A stretch of 64,000 nucleotides of DNA from Cyanomargarita calcarea GSE-NOS-MK-12-04C (GTDB taxonomy: Bacteria > Cyanobacteriota > Cyanobacteriia > Cyanobacteriales > Nostocaceae): NCBI GenBank assembly GCA_019359595.1, contig JAHHGZ010000001.1, forward strand, positions 248,001 through 312,000. Direction: 5' to 3'. The first letter of the stretch is position 1. Each line of letters opens with the position of its first letter. The notes under the pieces are model-generated. The model saw only the letters and a program-made list of their open reading frames with translations, was not told the origin of the DNA and did no database searches. Positions 44,083-53,238 of the stretch are shown here, one piece after another. Both the position numbers and the translations under genes were made by a program.

Positions 44083-45594
44083 ATGGCTAGTTTGACTTAT
44101 TGTAAAGGGTTGCCAACACCATACCAAGAAATGAACTCCCTCGGTTTTACGAGCTTAGAAATGTTTCTTGCAGCATATGGACTTGTTTTTAGGAAAGCTA
44201 CAGTTGAAACTGTTAACCATTTACTGTCATTAAAAACTGCTTTTGACAAGTCGAAATGGAATACGCACTTGCAGTCTGTCTATGGAATTAATAAACGGCA
44301 ATCTAACAGTATTATAGCCTTCGCATCGGGTAAAGTTGATTCCTCCAAAAAATGTAGACTGAACCATATCAAGCAATTAGAAGGAAAATTAAAATCTGCA
44401 CTTGCATGGTTATCTAAGTCTGAGAAGAAGCTGAATACGGCGCGTAAGTTTTATGCGAAGAAGAATTGGCAACAGTCGAAAACTGGTTGTATTTTCCCTT
44501 TAGATTGCTCGTTGAAATATCAGAATACAAACTGGAAAGTATTAAAATTTCAGATCCATAATAAAAAACGTTACATTTATAAATTATCAAAACAAATCTT
44601 ATATTTCAAACAAGCACCATTCGTGGTTACAGTGCCATCGAACGAAGTTTTCTTTGTTGGTTCAAAGGATGAAACCTTCGGTAATCAAGTTTGTCAATGG
44701 GACGGAAACACTATCAAATTACGTGTGCCATACTGCCTAGAAAAACAGTTTGGGGAATATGTAAAGAGCGAAATTGGCAACTTTGATCGGAACATAAACC
44801 GATTACCGCATGACGGTTCAAAAACATGGCACTTTTATCGTAAAGAGAATAAATGGGTCTGCGCTTGTCAATTTACACCATCAGGAGTAAAACTTGTTAG
44901 TCGTCCCGTACAATATGGCTGTATAGGGATTGATATGAATCCCGGTTCAATTGGGTGGGCTTATGTTGATTGCCAAGGCAACTTCAAGCAATCAGGGACT
45001 ATACCTTTACAAACAGGGTTGCCAACAGGGAAACAAGATTCAAACCTCGTTTCGGCTTGTTTGGAGTTAGCAATATTAGCTAACACTTTTTCATGCCCAA
45101 TTGTTTGTGAAAATTTAGATTTTAGTAGTAAGAAGGAACAGTTACGGGAGAGTTCTAGAAAATATGCTCGAATGCTTGGAGGGTGGGCATATAGTCGTTT
45201 AATTCAGTTGTTAGAGTCAATTCTTAGTAATCGTGGTTTAACACTAATTAAACGCAATCCAGCGTATACAAGTTTGATTGGTTTAACCAAATATTCTAGA
45301 ATGTATGGATTATCGAGTGATATCGCTGCTGCAGTTGCGATAGCACGTAGAGGAATGGGATTGAGTGAAAGATTACCGCGCTCCGTGTCCGCTTACCTAG
45401 AGGTGAAATCTAGGAAACACGTATGGAGCGGGTGGAAAAAATTCAATAATTTTGTTGGTCAGTGCGCGGATATCAAGTCTAGGCATGATTATTATCGCGT
45501 CTCTAACTGGGAACTATTGGTTAAGGTTTATGTCGAACGAGTCGCTAACAAGAACGTTAGTAAAAGTCGGGCATATTCCAAGCGCAAGCGTTAA
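44083..45594 (+). CDS. TnpB-related protein (RuvC-fold, IS200/IS605 accessory type)
   Basis: 503 residues. The N-terminal half is basic and helical (KQLEGKLKSALAWLSKSEKK). The RuvC core has GIDMNPGSIGWAYVD with Asp284, VCENLDFSSK with Glu343 and LSSDIAAAVAIARRGMG with Asp413, so the catalytic triad is complete. The four-Cys zinc finger that TnpB normally has between the second and third motif is replaced by NPAYTSLIGLTKYSRMYG. This fits the group called TnpB-related accessory proteins. A C-terminal tail of about 90 residues is basic. TnpB proteins are RNA-guided nucleases using an RNA from the element's right end; whether this group is too is not known to me. Codon use resembles the host. Confidence 0.82.
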   Translation: MASLTYCKGLPTPYQEMNSLGFTSLEMFLAAYGLVFRKATVETVNHLLSLKTAFDKSKWNTHLQSVYGINKRQSNSIIAFASGKVDSSKKCRLNHIKQLEGKLKSALAWLSKSEKKLNTARKFYAKKNWQQSKTGCIFPLDCSLKYQNTNWKVLKFQIHNKKRYIYKLSKQILYFKQAPFVVTVPSNEVFFVGSKDETFGNQVCQWDGNTIKLRVPYCLEKQFGEYVKSEIGNFDRNINRLPHDGSKTWHFYRKENKWVCACQFTPSGVKLVSRPVQYGCIGIDMNPGSIGWAYVDCQGNFKQSGTIPLQTGLPTGKQDSNLVSACLELAILANTFSCPIVCENLDFSSKKEQLRESSRKYARMLGGWAYSRLIQLLESILSNRGLTLIKRNPAYTSLIGLTKYSRMYGLSSDIAAAVAIARRGMGLSERLPRSVSAYLEVKSRKHVWSGWKKFNNFVGQCADIKSRHDYYRVSNWELLVKVYVERVANKNVSKSRAYSKRKR

Positions 45595-46719
45595 TAGTTT
45601 CTGACCAAAAGTTACACCGTAGACTTGGGATGTCTAACTTTATCCAATTGTGGGTAGATTTGGGTAGTCTTTTAGAAGCGGTTATATCCCACCATCGAAC
45701 TAGTGGAAGACCAAGCCGAACAACAAAATAACTACAATGCGCTGTTTGGTTTGGATGCTCACCAACGGGTAGACCGTTTGTTTGGTGCGGAATTGAGCAG
45801 ACGGGTTAAGCAAGCAGAAAAGAGTAATAAATTTCAAGAATTGTTGCTAGCGATTCAACAAAAGCCAGTTTTGCTGACTAACCCCGATATTTTCCATTAT
45901 ATTACTCACTTTCAATACCGCGACCCTGCTTATGGTAGTGATTATTTACCGTTAGTATTGGCAGAATTTCCCGATTTGTGGGTGTTTGATGAATTTCACA
46001 TTTTTGGAAGTCATCAAGAAACTGCTGCTTTGAATAGCTTGGCTTTCATTCGTCGCAGCCAAGAAAGTCAATCCCGACCCAGACGATTTTTGTTTACCTC
46101 GGCAACACCAAAACCTGATTTTATCGAACAACTGCGTAAAGCGGGTTTTAAGGTTGCTTCCGTTGAGGGGGTTTATGCAAGTGAGGAAAAATCCGGGTTT
46201 CGTCAAATTCTCCAAGCTGTGGAATTGGAGTTTGTGGAATTACCGAAAGACACAGACACGCAAACATGGTTAAGGGAAAAGATTTCAATTATTGAGAATT
46301 TGCTGAATGCAGAGTCAAAAGCGAGGGGATTAATTATTGTTAATTCGGTAGCGAAAGCTGGTCAGGTGACTCGTTTACTGCAAGCTTTATTACCTGGGGT
46401 TATCGTTCGAGAAATTAGCGGACGCATTGACCGTCAGCAAAGATTGCAGGTGCAAAGCGATTTGAAAGATGCTGAACAGCCAGTTTTAGTTGTGGGTACG
46501 TCTGCGGTTGATGTTGGGGTTGATTTTAAAATTCACCTGTTAATTTTTGAGAGTAGTGACTCTGCAACGGTAATGCAGCGTTTGGGCCGTTTGGGTAGAC
46601 ATCCCGATTTTAATGCTTACACAGCATTTAAAAAAATTCACTAACACACAATTTGAATCTTCAATTTTTTAAAACCATCTCTCCGTACCTCTGCGTTTCA
46701 AAAAAATTACCCCAAAAAT

Positions 46720-49641
46720 ATGTCTACCCTCCTCCAAACACTACTAATTGAAACACTCCCAGAAGATACAGACCCAATTTTGCGCTTGTATATCGAGAAA
46801 TTACTACCATCTCTCGAAAAAGAATTTTCCTTAATTTCAGCTTTGGGTGGTTCCTATGAAGCGCACTATCAAATATTATCTCAGCTTGGTGACTCCTATG
46901 CCCAAGAAAAAGCACAAAAATGGTCGAGTCGTGCTGACCAAAATTTATTAGTTCACGTCCTCAATGGCTTACTCACAGCTTGGAACATTAGTAAATATTT
47001 ACATCAACCTTTATCGAATGTTGAAAAATATCTACTTTGCTTGGGATTAACTTTGCACGATTACAACAAGTATTGCAATGGTCAAGGAGAAGAAACACCA
47101 AAAAATTGGGAAGTCGAAGAAATTATTAATCTATGCCGTCACTTAGGAGAAAAACTCGAATTTAAATTATTTTGGTCGGAATGGCAAGAGTATTTACCGG
47201 AAATTGCTTACTTAGCACAAAATACCCAGAATAAAATTGGCACAAATATTTACCCTGCCAACTGGGGAGCATCTAAAATTCCAGACCGTCGTCGTTTAGA
47301 AATACCCCTGCGTCGTTTGCTTGCTTTTGGTGATATTGCAGTACATTTTAGCGACCCAGCAGATGTAGATACCCAAACCGGAGGAGATAGACTGCGGGAG
47401 CAAATACGTTTTTTGAATATTAGTAAAAAATTAGTTTATCACCGTCTACGAGATACTATAGGTATTCTGAGTAATGGTATTCATAATGCCACAATTAAGT
47501 TTGCTAAATGCTTGAATTGGGAGCCAATTTTATTCTTTGCCCAGGGAGCGATTTATCTTGCACCACTAGATAATGAAACTCTAGATATTAAGAAACTTCA
47601 AGAATTTATTTGGACTCAAATTAGTGGAGCCTTGGCAAGTAAAATGATGGGTGGAGATATCGGCTTTAAACGAGAGGGAAAGGGTTTAAAAGTTGCACCA
47701 CAAACCTTAGAATTATTTACTCCAGCCGAACTAATTCCCAAATTGCCACGGGTAATTGAGGTTAAAGTAGCAAATATTAAAGACCCAGCAACACCTAAAC
47801 GTTTAGAAAAATTAACCTTAACTGAAACTGAGCGACAATTTCTAAATCAAGGTGCAGATATTCGTGCTGATAGAATTGCTGAGTTTATTTTTTTGACTGA
47901 GAAAGAGTTTTTTGGTGACTCAATAGAATATATCAATTGGATACTGAATAAATTAGGATTGCAAGACAAAATATCTCCCGAACAAACACAAGTACAATCA
48001 GGAGGTGTGAAGTATGGATGGTATCAGGCAGCAGCATATTATGTTGCTACTCATGCAACTCTCAAACCAGAAGATATCTTAGAACGGATGGAAATATGGG
48101 CAGAAGATTTAGCAAATTGGGCAAGTGAAAATAACTTATTCCCATCACACTATAGTCCGAGCCGTGATATTTTCTATGAATATTTAAATCAATATTTAGA
48201 AGTTAAAGGATGGGAAAGCAATAATTCCTCTTTTAGTGCAGAATTTACCGCTTATGCCAATGCCAAAACCAAGACAGCAAAACAACCTATTTGTTCCTTA
48301 AGTTCGGGTGAGTTTGCATCTGAAGACCAAATGGATTCAGTTGTTTTATTTAAGCCGCAGCAATACAGTAATAAAAATGCCCTTGGAGGGAGACAAATTA
48401 AACGCGGTATTTCCAAAATATATGCTCTAGAAATGTTACTAAGACAAGCTTTTTGGTCAGTCCCCGCAGGGAAATTAGAAGAACAACAGCCAGTATTTTT
48501 ATATATTTTCCCTGCTTATGTTTATTCCCCACAAACGGCTGCTGCTGTCAAATTATTAGTTAACAACATGAAGCAAATTAACCTTTGGGATGTCCGCAAA
48601 CAATGGCTAATAAATGAAATGAATTTGAGTGCATTACAATCAGTTTCTTGGTTGAATGATGAACCAGAATTAGGACGCTTTCAAAAGGATAAATACAATC
48701 GGGAAGATTTGCCTTTTATGGGAATGAGTTACACAACAACAAGGGGTAAAACAGTTACCGATGCATGGGTGCAGCCAGCTTTCTTAGCTTTATCGCTGAC
48801 GATACTGTTAGGAGTGAAGGTAATTGCAACTAGTAGTTCAGTTCCACTTTATAACAGCGATACTGATTTTAAAGAATCTGTAATCCTGGACGCACCTGCA
48901 TCATTTTGGAATTTACTAGGAATATCCAATTCCTTGCGGATTCAAGATTTGCAAAAGGCAATGCAGCGGCTTTTAATTGCCTATAGCTTGCATTTAGATA
49001 CTCGCAGTTCTCGACCAGATGCCAAGTGGCGAGATTTAATCAAAACAGTTCGGGAAGTGACAACAAATGTACTCAATATTTTCTGTTTGGCTAAGGAGGG
49101 CTTAAGACGAGATAAACGCGATCTACCCAGCGAAGAAGAAGTGAAACGCTATTGGCAATATGCTCAAACATGGGTAAATCAAGATAATTCAGAAACAAAT
49201 CAAGGAAGCTATCTGATGAAATTAATCGAAAAAATAGTACAACAATATCGTGTATTTTACCAAGCAAATTTAGGCGAATCAAGTCACACAATTTTACTGC
49301 CAATATCCAAAGCATTGGAATTGATTTTATCAGTTCCTCAACAAGTAGATGTGGATGATTTAATTTTCCAAGCTTCAGGACAAATTAAAGATGCTATACA
49401 ACGTCAAGAAGTCTATAAACGCCCTTTAATGATGGATAAATCTACAGATAGAACAACCAGAGAAGAACGAGAATTAACCGCAATTCATACTTTTATGACA
49501 ACTTGCGTCCGCGAACTATTTCTGGAACTTTATAAAGGCGATCGCGCTTTATTACAAGAAAATCGTAACCGGATTAAATCGGGGGCTGAATTTGCTTATC
49601 GTTGGTTAGCTTTGCAAGAAAAATCGGCAAAATCTTCTTAA
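46720..49641 (+). CDS. cas10d: Cas10d (Csc3), large subunit of type I-D
   Basis: 973 residues. An N-terminal HD nuclease domain has HVLNGLLTAWNISKYLHQPL, then LCLGLTLHDYNKYC with the HD pair near residue 111. The rest is the divergent Cas10 palm-like and helical large subunit; FLALSLTILLGVKVIATSS and GMSYTTTRGKTVTDAWVQP are recognisable Csc3 blocks. In type I-D this protein both joins the crRNA complex and cuts target DNA. It starts 75 bases after the shortened cas3, so it has lost the usual tight spacing. The frame is intact. Confidence 0.92.
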   Translation: MSTLLQTLLIETLPEDTDPILRLYIEKLLPSLEKEFSLISALGGSYEAHYQILSQLGDSYAQEKAQKWSSRADQNLLVHVLNGLLTAWNISKYLHQPLSNVEKYLLCLGLTLHDYNKYCNGQGEETPKNWEVEEIINLCRHLGEKLEFKLFWSEWQEYLPEIAYLAQNTQNKIGTNIYPANWGASKIPDRRRLEIPLRRLLAFGDIAVHFSDPADVDTQTGGDRLREQIRFLNISKKLVYHRLRDTIGILSNGIHNATIKFAKCLNWEPILFFAQGAIYLAPLDNETLDIKKLQEFIWTQISGALASKMMGGDIGFKREGKGLKVAPQTLELFTPAELIPKLPRVIEVKVANIKDPATPKRLEKLTLTETERQFLNQGADIRADRIAEFIFLTEKEFFGDSIEYINWILNKLGLQDKISPEQTQVQSGGVKYGWYQAAAYYVATHATLKPEDILERMEIWAEDLANWASENNLFPSHYSPSRDIFYEYLNQYLEVKGWESNNSSFSAEFTAYANAKTKTAKQPICSLSSGEFASEDQMDSVVLFKPQQYSNKNALGGRQIKRGISKIYALEMLLRQAFWSVPAGKLEEQQPVFLYIFPAYVYSPQTAAAVKLLVNNMKQINLWDVRKQWLINEMNLSALQSVSWLNDEPELGRFQKDKYNREDLPFMGMSYTTTRGKTVTDAWVQPAFLALSLTILLGVKVIATSSSVPLYNSDTDFKESVILDAPASFWNLLGISNSLRIQDLQKAMQRLLIAYSLHLDTRSSRPDAKWRDLIKTVREVTTNVLNIFCLAKEGLRRDKRDLPSEEEVKRYWQYAQTWVNQDNSETNQGSYLMKLIEKIVQQYRVFYQANLGESSHTILLPISKALELILSVPQQVDVDDLIFQASGQIKDAIQRQEVYKRPLMMDKSTDRTTREERELTAIHTFMTTCVRELFLELYKGDRALLQENRNRIKSGAEFAYRWLALQEKSAKSS

Positions 49642-49692
49642 TTTTTGATTTCTTCTTCCTGTCTGAATCTAAAACTATTAGGAGCTTTCATC

Positions 49693-50694
49693 ATGACTAT
49701 TATCGAAACATTAAAATCTGAATTTCAATCTAAATTCCCTCGTTTGGCATCTGGAAAATATATCCATTTTATCATGCTACGTCACAGTCAATCATTCCCG
49801 GTATTTCAAACTGACGGCATCTTGAACACTGCAAGGACACAAGCCGGTTTAGGAACCACAGATGAAAGCAAAAAACAAATCAGCCGTTTGGTCATGTTCA
49901 AACGCAAACAAACCACCTCCGAAAGACTTGCTGGACGTGAATTACTTCGTGGTTTAAATCTCACCAGTGCAGACGATGGCAATAAAGATAAATACTGCGA
50001 ATATAATGGGGAGAAATCCTGCAAAAAATGCCCTGATTGTATTATTTATGGATTTGCGATCGGTGACAGTGGTTCCGAACGTTCTAAAGTATATTCAGAC
50101 TCGGCTTTTTCCCTCAGCGCTTATGAAGAATCACATCGTAGTTTCACATTTAATGCACCATTTGAAGGTGGAACAATGAGCGAAGCTGGAGAAATGCGAA
50201 GCAGTATCAACGAATTAGATCATGTTATTCCAGAGGTCACATTTCCCACAGTCGAAACCCTGCGTGACCCTACCTATGAAGGTTTTCTTTATGTGCTAGG
50301 TAATCTACTCCGTACTAAAAGATACGGCGCTCAAGAATCGCGCACGGGAACGATGCGTAATTATATTGCCGGAATTGCATTCTGTGATGGCGAAATCTTT
50401 AGTAATTTACACTATACCCAAGCACTTTATGATGCTTTGAAAGGTGACATAGATGCTCCAATTAGTGATATTTTACAGCAGGTAGAAACGGTGGCAAATA
50501 GTTTACTCAACGACGAACCTATACGCAAAACAAAGTTAATTTTTGGTTCTGAGTTGAATGATTTAGTCAGTGAAATTAACGCACTTTACCAAAATGAAGC
50601 ACGTTTAGTGGAAACCATGACTGCACTATATGGGCAAACTAAAGCCTACGCAGAATCCTTTGGAGCATTGAAAAAGAAAGGTAAGAAGGATTAA
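49693..50694 (+). CDS. csc2: Csc2 (Cas7d), backbone of the type I-D complex
   Basis: 333 residues from ATG 49693, with GGAG at 49681-49684; the frame is open upstream to 49645. SGKYIHFIMLRHSQSFPVFQ is the usual start. A Cys cluster CEYNGEKSCKKCPDC is the typical Csc2 zinc patch, and VYSDSAFSLSAYEESHRSFT the RNA-binding loop. Csc2 polymerises along crRNA. It lies 51 bases after cas10d. Confidence 0.93.
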   Translation: MTIIETLKSEFQSKFPRLASGKYIHFIMLRHSQSFPVFQTDGILNTARTQAGLGTTDESKKQISRLVMFKRKQTTSERLAGRELLRGLNLTSADDGNKDKYCEYNGEKSCKKCPDCIIYGFAIGDSGSERSKVYSDSAFSLSAYEESHRSFTFNAPFEGGTMSEAGEMRSSINELDHVIPEVTFPTVETLRDPTYEGFLYVLGNLLRTKRYGAQESRTGTMRNYIAGIAFCDGEIFSNLHYTQALYDALKGDIDAPISDILQQVETVANSLLNDEPIRKTKLIFGSELNDLVSEINALYQNEARLVETMTALYGQTKAYAESFGALKKKGKKD

Positions 50695-50710
50695 TTATTA
50701 CTTCGTGATG

Positions 50711-50732
50711 TTAAGGTGGATAACCACCTTAA
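50711..50732 (+). terminator. Hairpin after csc2
   Basis: TTAAGGTGG and CCACCTTAA pair perfectly around ATAA, 16 bases after the csc2 stop. No T-run follows, so it may stabilise the RNA end or attenuate rather than stop transcription. Confidence 0.5.
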
Positions 50733-50792
50733 ATCATATCTTGCACCTCTACGAGCATTAAGAAAAAATACATATTTATTCCAAGCATCGCT

Positions 50793-50840
50793 AATCCATT
50801 TCAATGGATTTTAGCTATTAGACAGGGATTTATAATCGAA
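50793..50840 (+). repeat. Dispersed repeat family B, copy 5, in the csc2-csc1 gap
   Basis: AATCCATTTCAATGGATTT then AGCTATTAGACAGGGATTTA. The gap 50695-51021 (327 bp) holds this copy plus the csc2 hairpin and a CAATCCCTGTCGGGATT palindrome near 50892; csc2 and csc1 are normally close together. Confidence 0.6.
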
Positions 50841-51021
50841 GGGATAATTTATTTCAGGGCTAAAAATGTCTTAACAAGCGTGCCATTCGATTTACAATCC
50901 CTGTCGGGATTAAACAAAGTCGAATAATCCCACGCACAGCTTAGTATAAATTTTTTTTCAATGTTTAGTAAGTGCAACATAGAAGTTAACCTGTTTTTTA
51001 TGCAATCAAAAAAACTTTACT

Positions 51022-51801
51022 ATGGCACTATATCACTGCACATTAACGCTACATGACAATGTTTTCTTCGCTACAAGGGAGATGGGAATTCTCTATGAAA
51101 CTGAAAAATATTTACATAATTGGGGGCTAAGTTTTGCACTATTTAATGTTAATTACATTCCCCAACTATATCGACTGCAAGGTGAACTAGCACAAAAACC
51201 CACATATTTAGATGCAAATGCCGAACAAAATCTTCTCCATTTAAATCAAGCTGGAATTTATGTATTCCCCGCTCAACCTATCAATTGGTCTTATCAAATT
51301 AATACCTTCAAAGCTGCTCAAGTTAGCTATTATGGGAAATCAAAACAGTTTGGCGATAAAGGTGCAGATAAAAATTATCCAATTAATTATGGAAGAGCGA
51401 AAGAATTAGCTGTTGGTAGTCAATATCGCACTTATATTATTGCCCCAGAGACTATCAAAATACCACGTTGGATACGTTTAGGTAAATGGGCATCAAAAAT
51501 TCGAGTAGAAACAATAAAAATTCCCGATAATATCATGCAAAATAAATCCGGTGATTACACTTGCTTGCATCCTTTAAACCCGTTAGATTTACCAAGCGAG
51601 ACTCGAATACTACTTTACAACCGAATTGTCATGCCTCCCGTTAGTTTAGTAAGTCAAGCACAGTTATCTGGGGATTATTTACTAACTAAAAAAGATGATT
51701 GGCTAGCTTTTAAATCAACATTAATCTCAGAATATTGCCAACAATTGCCAGAACAAATTCATCTACCAAAGGGAGTATTTTATGGAGCCGGAAATGTCTA
51801 A
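51022..51801 (+). CDS. csc1: Csc1 (Cas5d), type I-D
   Basis: 259 residues. YHCTLTLHDNVFFATREMGI is the normal Csc1 start, followed by TEKYLHNWGLSFALFN. RYGKSKQFGDKG-type and GSQYRTYIIAPETIKIPRWI, then RLGKWASKIRVE mark the RAMP fold. Csc1 caps the 5' end of crRNA. No ribosome site is clear before ATG 51022. Its end overlaps the cas6 start. Confidence 0.9.
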   Translation: MALYHCTLTLHDNVFFATREMGILYETEKYLHNWGLSFALFNVNYIPQLYRLQGELAQKPTYLDANAEQNLLHLNQAGIYVFPAQPINWSYQINTFKAAQVSYYGKSKQFGDKGADKNYPINYGRAKELAVGSQYRTYIIAPETIKIPRWIRLGKWASKIRVETIKIPDNIMQNKSGDYTCLHPLNPLDLPSETRILLYNRIVMPPVSLVSQAQLSGDYLLTKKDDWLAFKSTLISEYCQQLPEQIHLPKGVFYGAGNV

Positions 51802-52654
51802 ATCTACTACATTGCATTCAATAGTTATTGAACTTGCGGCTGCTGATGTGGGAGATATTCCCCCTACTTTAGCTCGTGCATTGCACGCACTGGTTATCAG
51901 GTGGTTCGCAGCAGCAAATCCATCTATTGCTGAAGCTGTCCATGCCAGTCAAAATTCACCATTGACTATTTCGGGATTGTTAGGAAATCGCCGGCAGGGA
52001 GGGGTGCATGTAGGAGATTATTTTTATTTTCGGATTGGTTTATTAGATGGCGGTTTAATTGAGCCTTTAATGCGGGGATTTGAACAGTCAGAAACCCAGT
52101 CTATAGTATTAGCAGATTTCCCGTTTGTACTGCGGAATATGTACGCACTTCCGGGAACACATCAACTTGCTGGTGCGGCTGATTATGCCTTATTATCCAA
52201 TCCGCCACAGGTTTTAAATGACATTGAATTAAATTTTTTATCCCCCACCAGCTTTAAGCAAAATCAAGGGGTGCAGACCTTCCCTTTACCCGAATTAGTG
52301 TTTAACTCCCTACAGCGACGGTGGAATATTTTTGCACCGGAACAGTATCATCTTCCGGCTTGTGAATGGAATGCTTTGGTTACAGCCTACGAACTCAAAA
52401 CCTATGCACTCAAAATGGAAGGAGGTACGGAAGTTGGAACGCAGGGTTGGGTACGCTATCGATTTAGTGATATCGAAACGGCACGAATTGCGACTATTTT
52501 AGCCAATTTTGCCTTCTTTGCCGGGGTAGGACGTAAAACTGCAATGGGAATGGGACAGACACAAATCGCTTTGGGAATGAATAGAACGCAAAAATCAACT
52601 AAACCAAGAAATCTTAGAACTCGTAAAAATTTGCATTTGCACGCTCAACAATGA
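51794..52654 (+). CDS. cas6: Cas6 endoribonuclease (crRNA processing)
   Basis: 286 residues from ATG 51794, which has GGAG at 51784-51787 and overlaps the csc1 end by eight bases; ATG 51782 would add four residues. IPPTLARALHALVIRWF carries the likely catalytic His. SPLTISGLLGNRRQGGVHVG is typical of Cas6. The C-terminal G-rich loop GVGRKTAMGMGQTQIALG binds the repeat. It should cut each repeat 3' of the CCCG/CGGG hairpin, leaving ATTGAAAC. Confidence 0.9.
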   Translation: MSKSTTLHSIVIELAAADVGDIPPTLARALHALVIRWFAAANPSIAEAVHASQNSPLTISGLLGNRRQGGVHVGDYFYFRIGLLDGGLIEPLMRGFEQSETQSIVLADFPFVLRNMYALPGTHQLAGAADYALLSNPPQVLNDIELNFLSPTSFKQNQGVQTFPLPELVFNSLQRRWNIFAPEQYHLPACEWNALVTAYELKTYALKMEGGTEVGTQGWVRYRFSDIETARIATILANFAFFAGVGRKTAMGMGQTQIALGMNRTQKSTKPRNLRTRKNLHLHAQQ

Positions 52655-53235
52655 ACGAACAATTTTATCTCCCCCTGGCTTATCTCAATGCTTGGGAATA
52701 TTGCCCTCGTCGTTTTTTTCTCGAATATCAACTTGGGGAAAATGCCGAGAACGAACACATTATCATTGGTCGTCACCTGCACCGTAATGTTGATGATGAA
52801 GGTAAGAATGTTGAAGGTGACAAGGTAGTTTATCGACATCAGTGGGTGTGGTGCGATCAACTGCTCATCAATGGAATTATCGATGCGGTGGAAGAAAAAG
52901 ATAACCAGTTAATCCCTTTGGAATTTAAAAAGGGACGCATGGCAAACCACCTCAGCGACCATTTTCAACTGTGCGGTGCGGCTTTGTGTCTAGAAGAACG
53001 CACGGGAAGCTCCATTCCCTACGGTGAAATTTTCTACTACGCAAACCGTCGCCGCGAACGGGTAAATTTTACACCCGCATTACGACAAGCTACGGAACAA
53101 GCAATTCAAGCCGCACGGGCTGCAATTGGTGGCAAAATGCCTGCACCCATTGAGCATCCAAAAAAGTGTCGGGATTGTAGCTTGCAGAATATTTGTTTGC
53201 CAAAAGAAATCAAAAAATTACGCATTGAGGTCTAA
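52651..53235 (+). CDS. cas4: Cas4 nuclease (adaptation)
   Basis: 194 residues starting at ATGA over the cas6 stop. WEYCPRRFFLEYQLG has the first Fe-S Cys. NGIIDAVEEKDNQLIPLEFK supplies the D and ExK of the PD-(D/E)XK site, and CRDCSLQNICLP the three other Cys. Cas4 trims spacer precursors and selects the PAM. It is followed three bases later by cas1. Confidence 0.93.
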   Translation: MNEQFYLPLAYLNAWEYCPRRFFLEYQLGENAENEHIIIGRHLHRNVDDEGKNVEGDKVVYRHQWVWCDQLLINGIIDAVEEKDNQLIPLEFKKGRMANHLSDHFQLCGAALCLEERTGSSIPYGEIFYYANRRRERVNFTPALRQATEQAIQAARAAIGGKMPAPIEHPKKCRDCSLQNICLPKEIKKLRIEV

Positions 53236-53238
53236 ATT

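Larger units (their letters stand above)
43806..45681 (+). mobile_element. IS200/IS605-group element with TnpB-related gene, inserted in cas3
   Basis: About 1876 bp lie between GATGGGG and TTATATCCCACC of cas3. There is no target duplication, as expected for IS605-type single-strand transposons. The exact ends are uncertain by one or two G residues. It carries a single gene (44083-45594), a perfect hairpin on the left (43918-43961) and 87 bp on the right with a small TAGAC/GTCTA hairpin. There is no tnpA, so it needs a transposase in trans. It is the same strand as cas3. Confidence 0.85.
43527..46644 (+). pseudogene. cas3: Type I-D cas3 helicase gene, split by an insertion and cut short
   Basis: The 5' exon-like piece (43527-43805) encodes 93 residues, ending with Walker A NQAATGDGKTLGANLPGL and DFRMMG. 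The 3' piece (45682-46644) resumes LYPTIELVEDQ and has VFDEFHIFG (motif II), FLFTSATPKP (motif III) and VMQRLGRLGRHPDF (motif VI). Removing 43806-45681 joins the two in frame at G-L, giving 413 residues. The end FNAYTAFKKIH is early: I-D Cas3 proteins continue for a few hundred residues beyond motif VI as I remember them. In type I-D the HD nuclease sits in Cas10d, so Cas3 supplies only helicase activity. Two independent lesions make it non-functional. Confidence 0.92.

Noticed and set aside
44083-45594. A type V (Cas12-like) effector belonging to the arrays
   Set aside because: The gene interrupts cas3, lies in a compact element, and the arrays have repeats and leaders of the I-D locus. No Tn7-like genes or own array are present.
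52645-52860. Minus-strand frame within cas4
   Set aside because: Cas4 on the plus strand has all catalytic and Fe-S residues, and the minus frame has no pattern.
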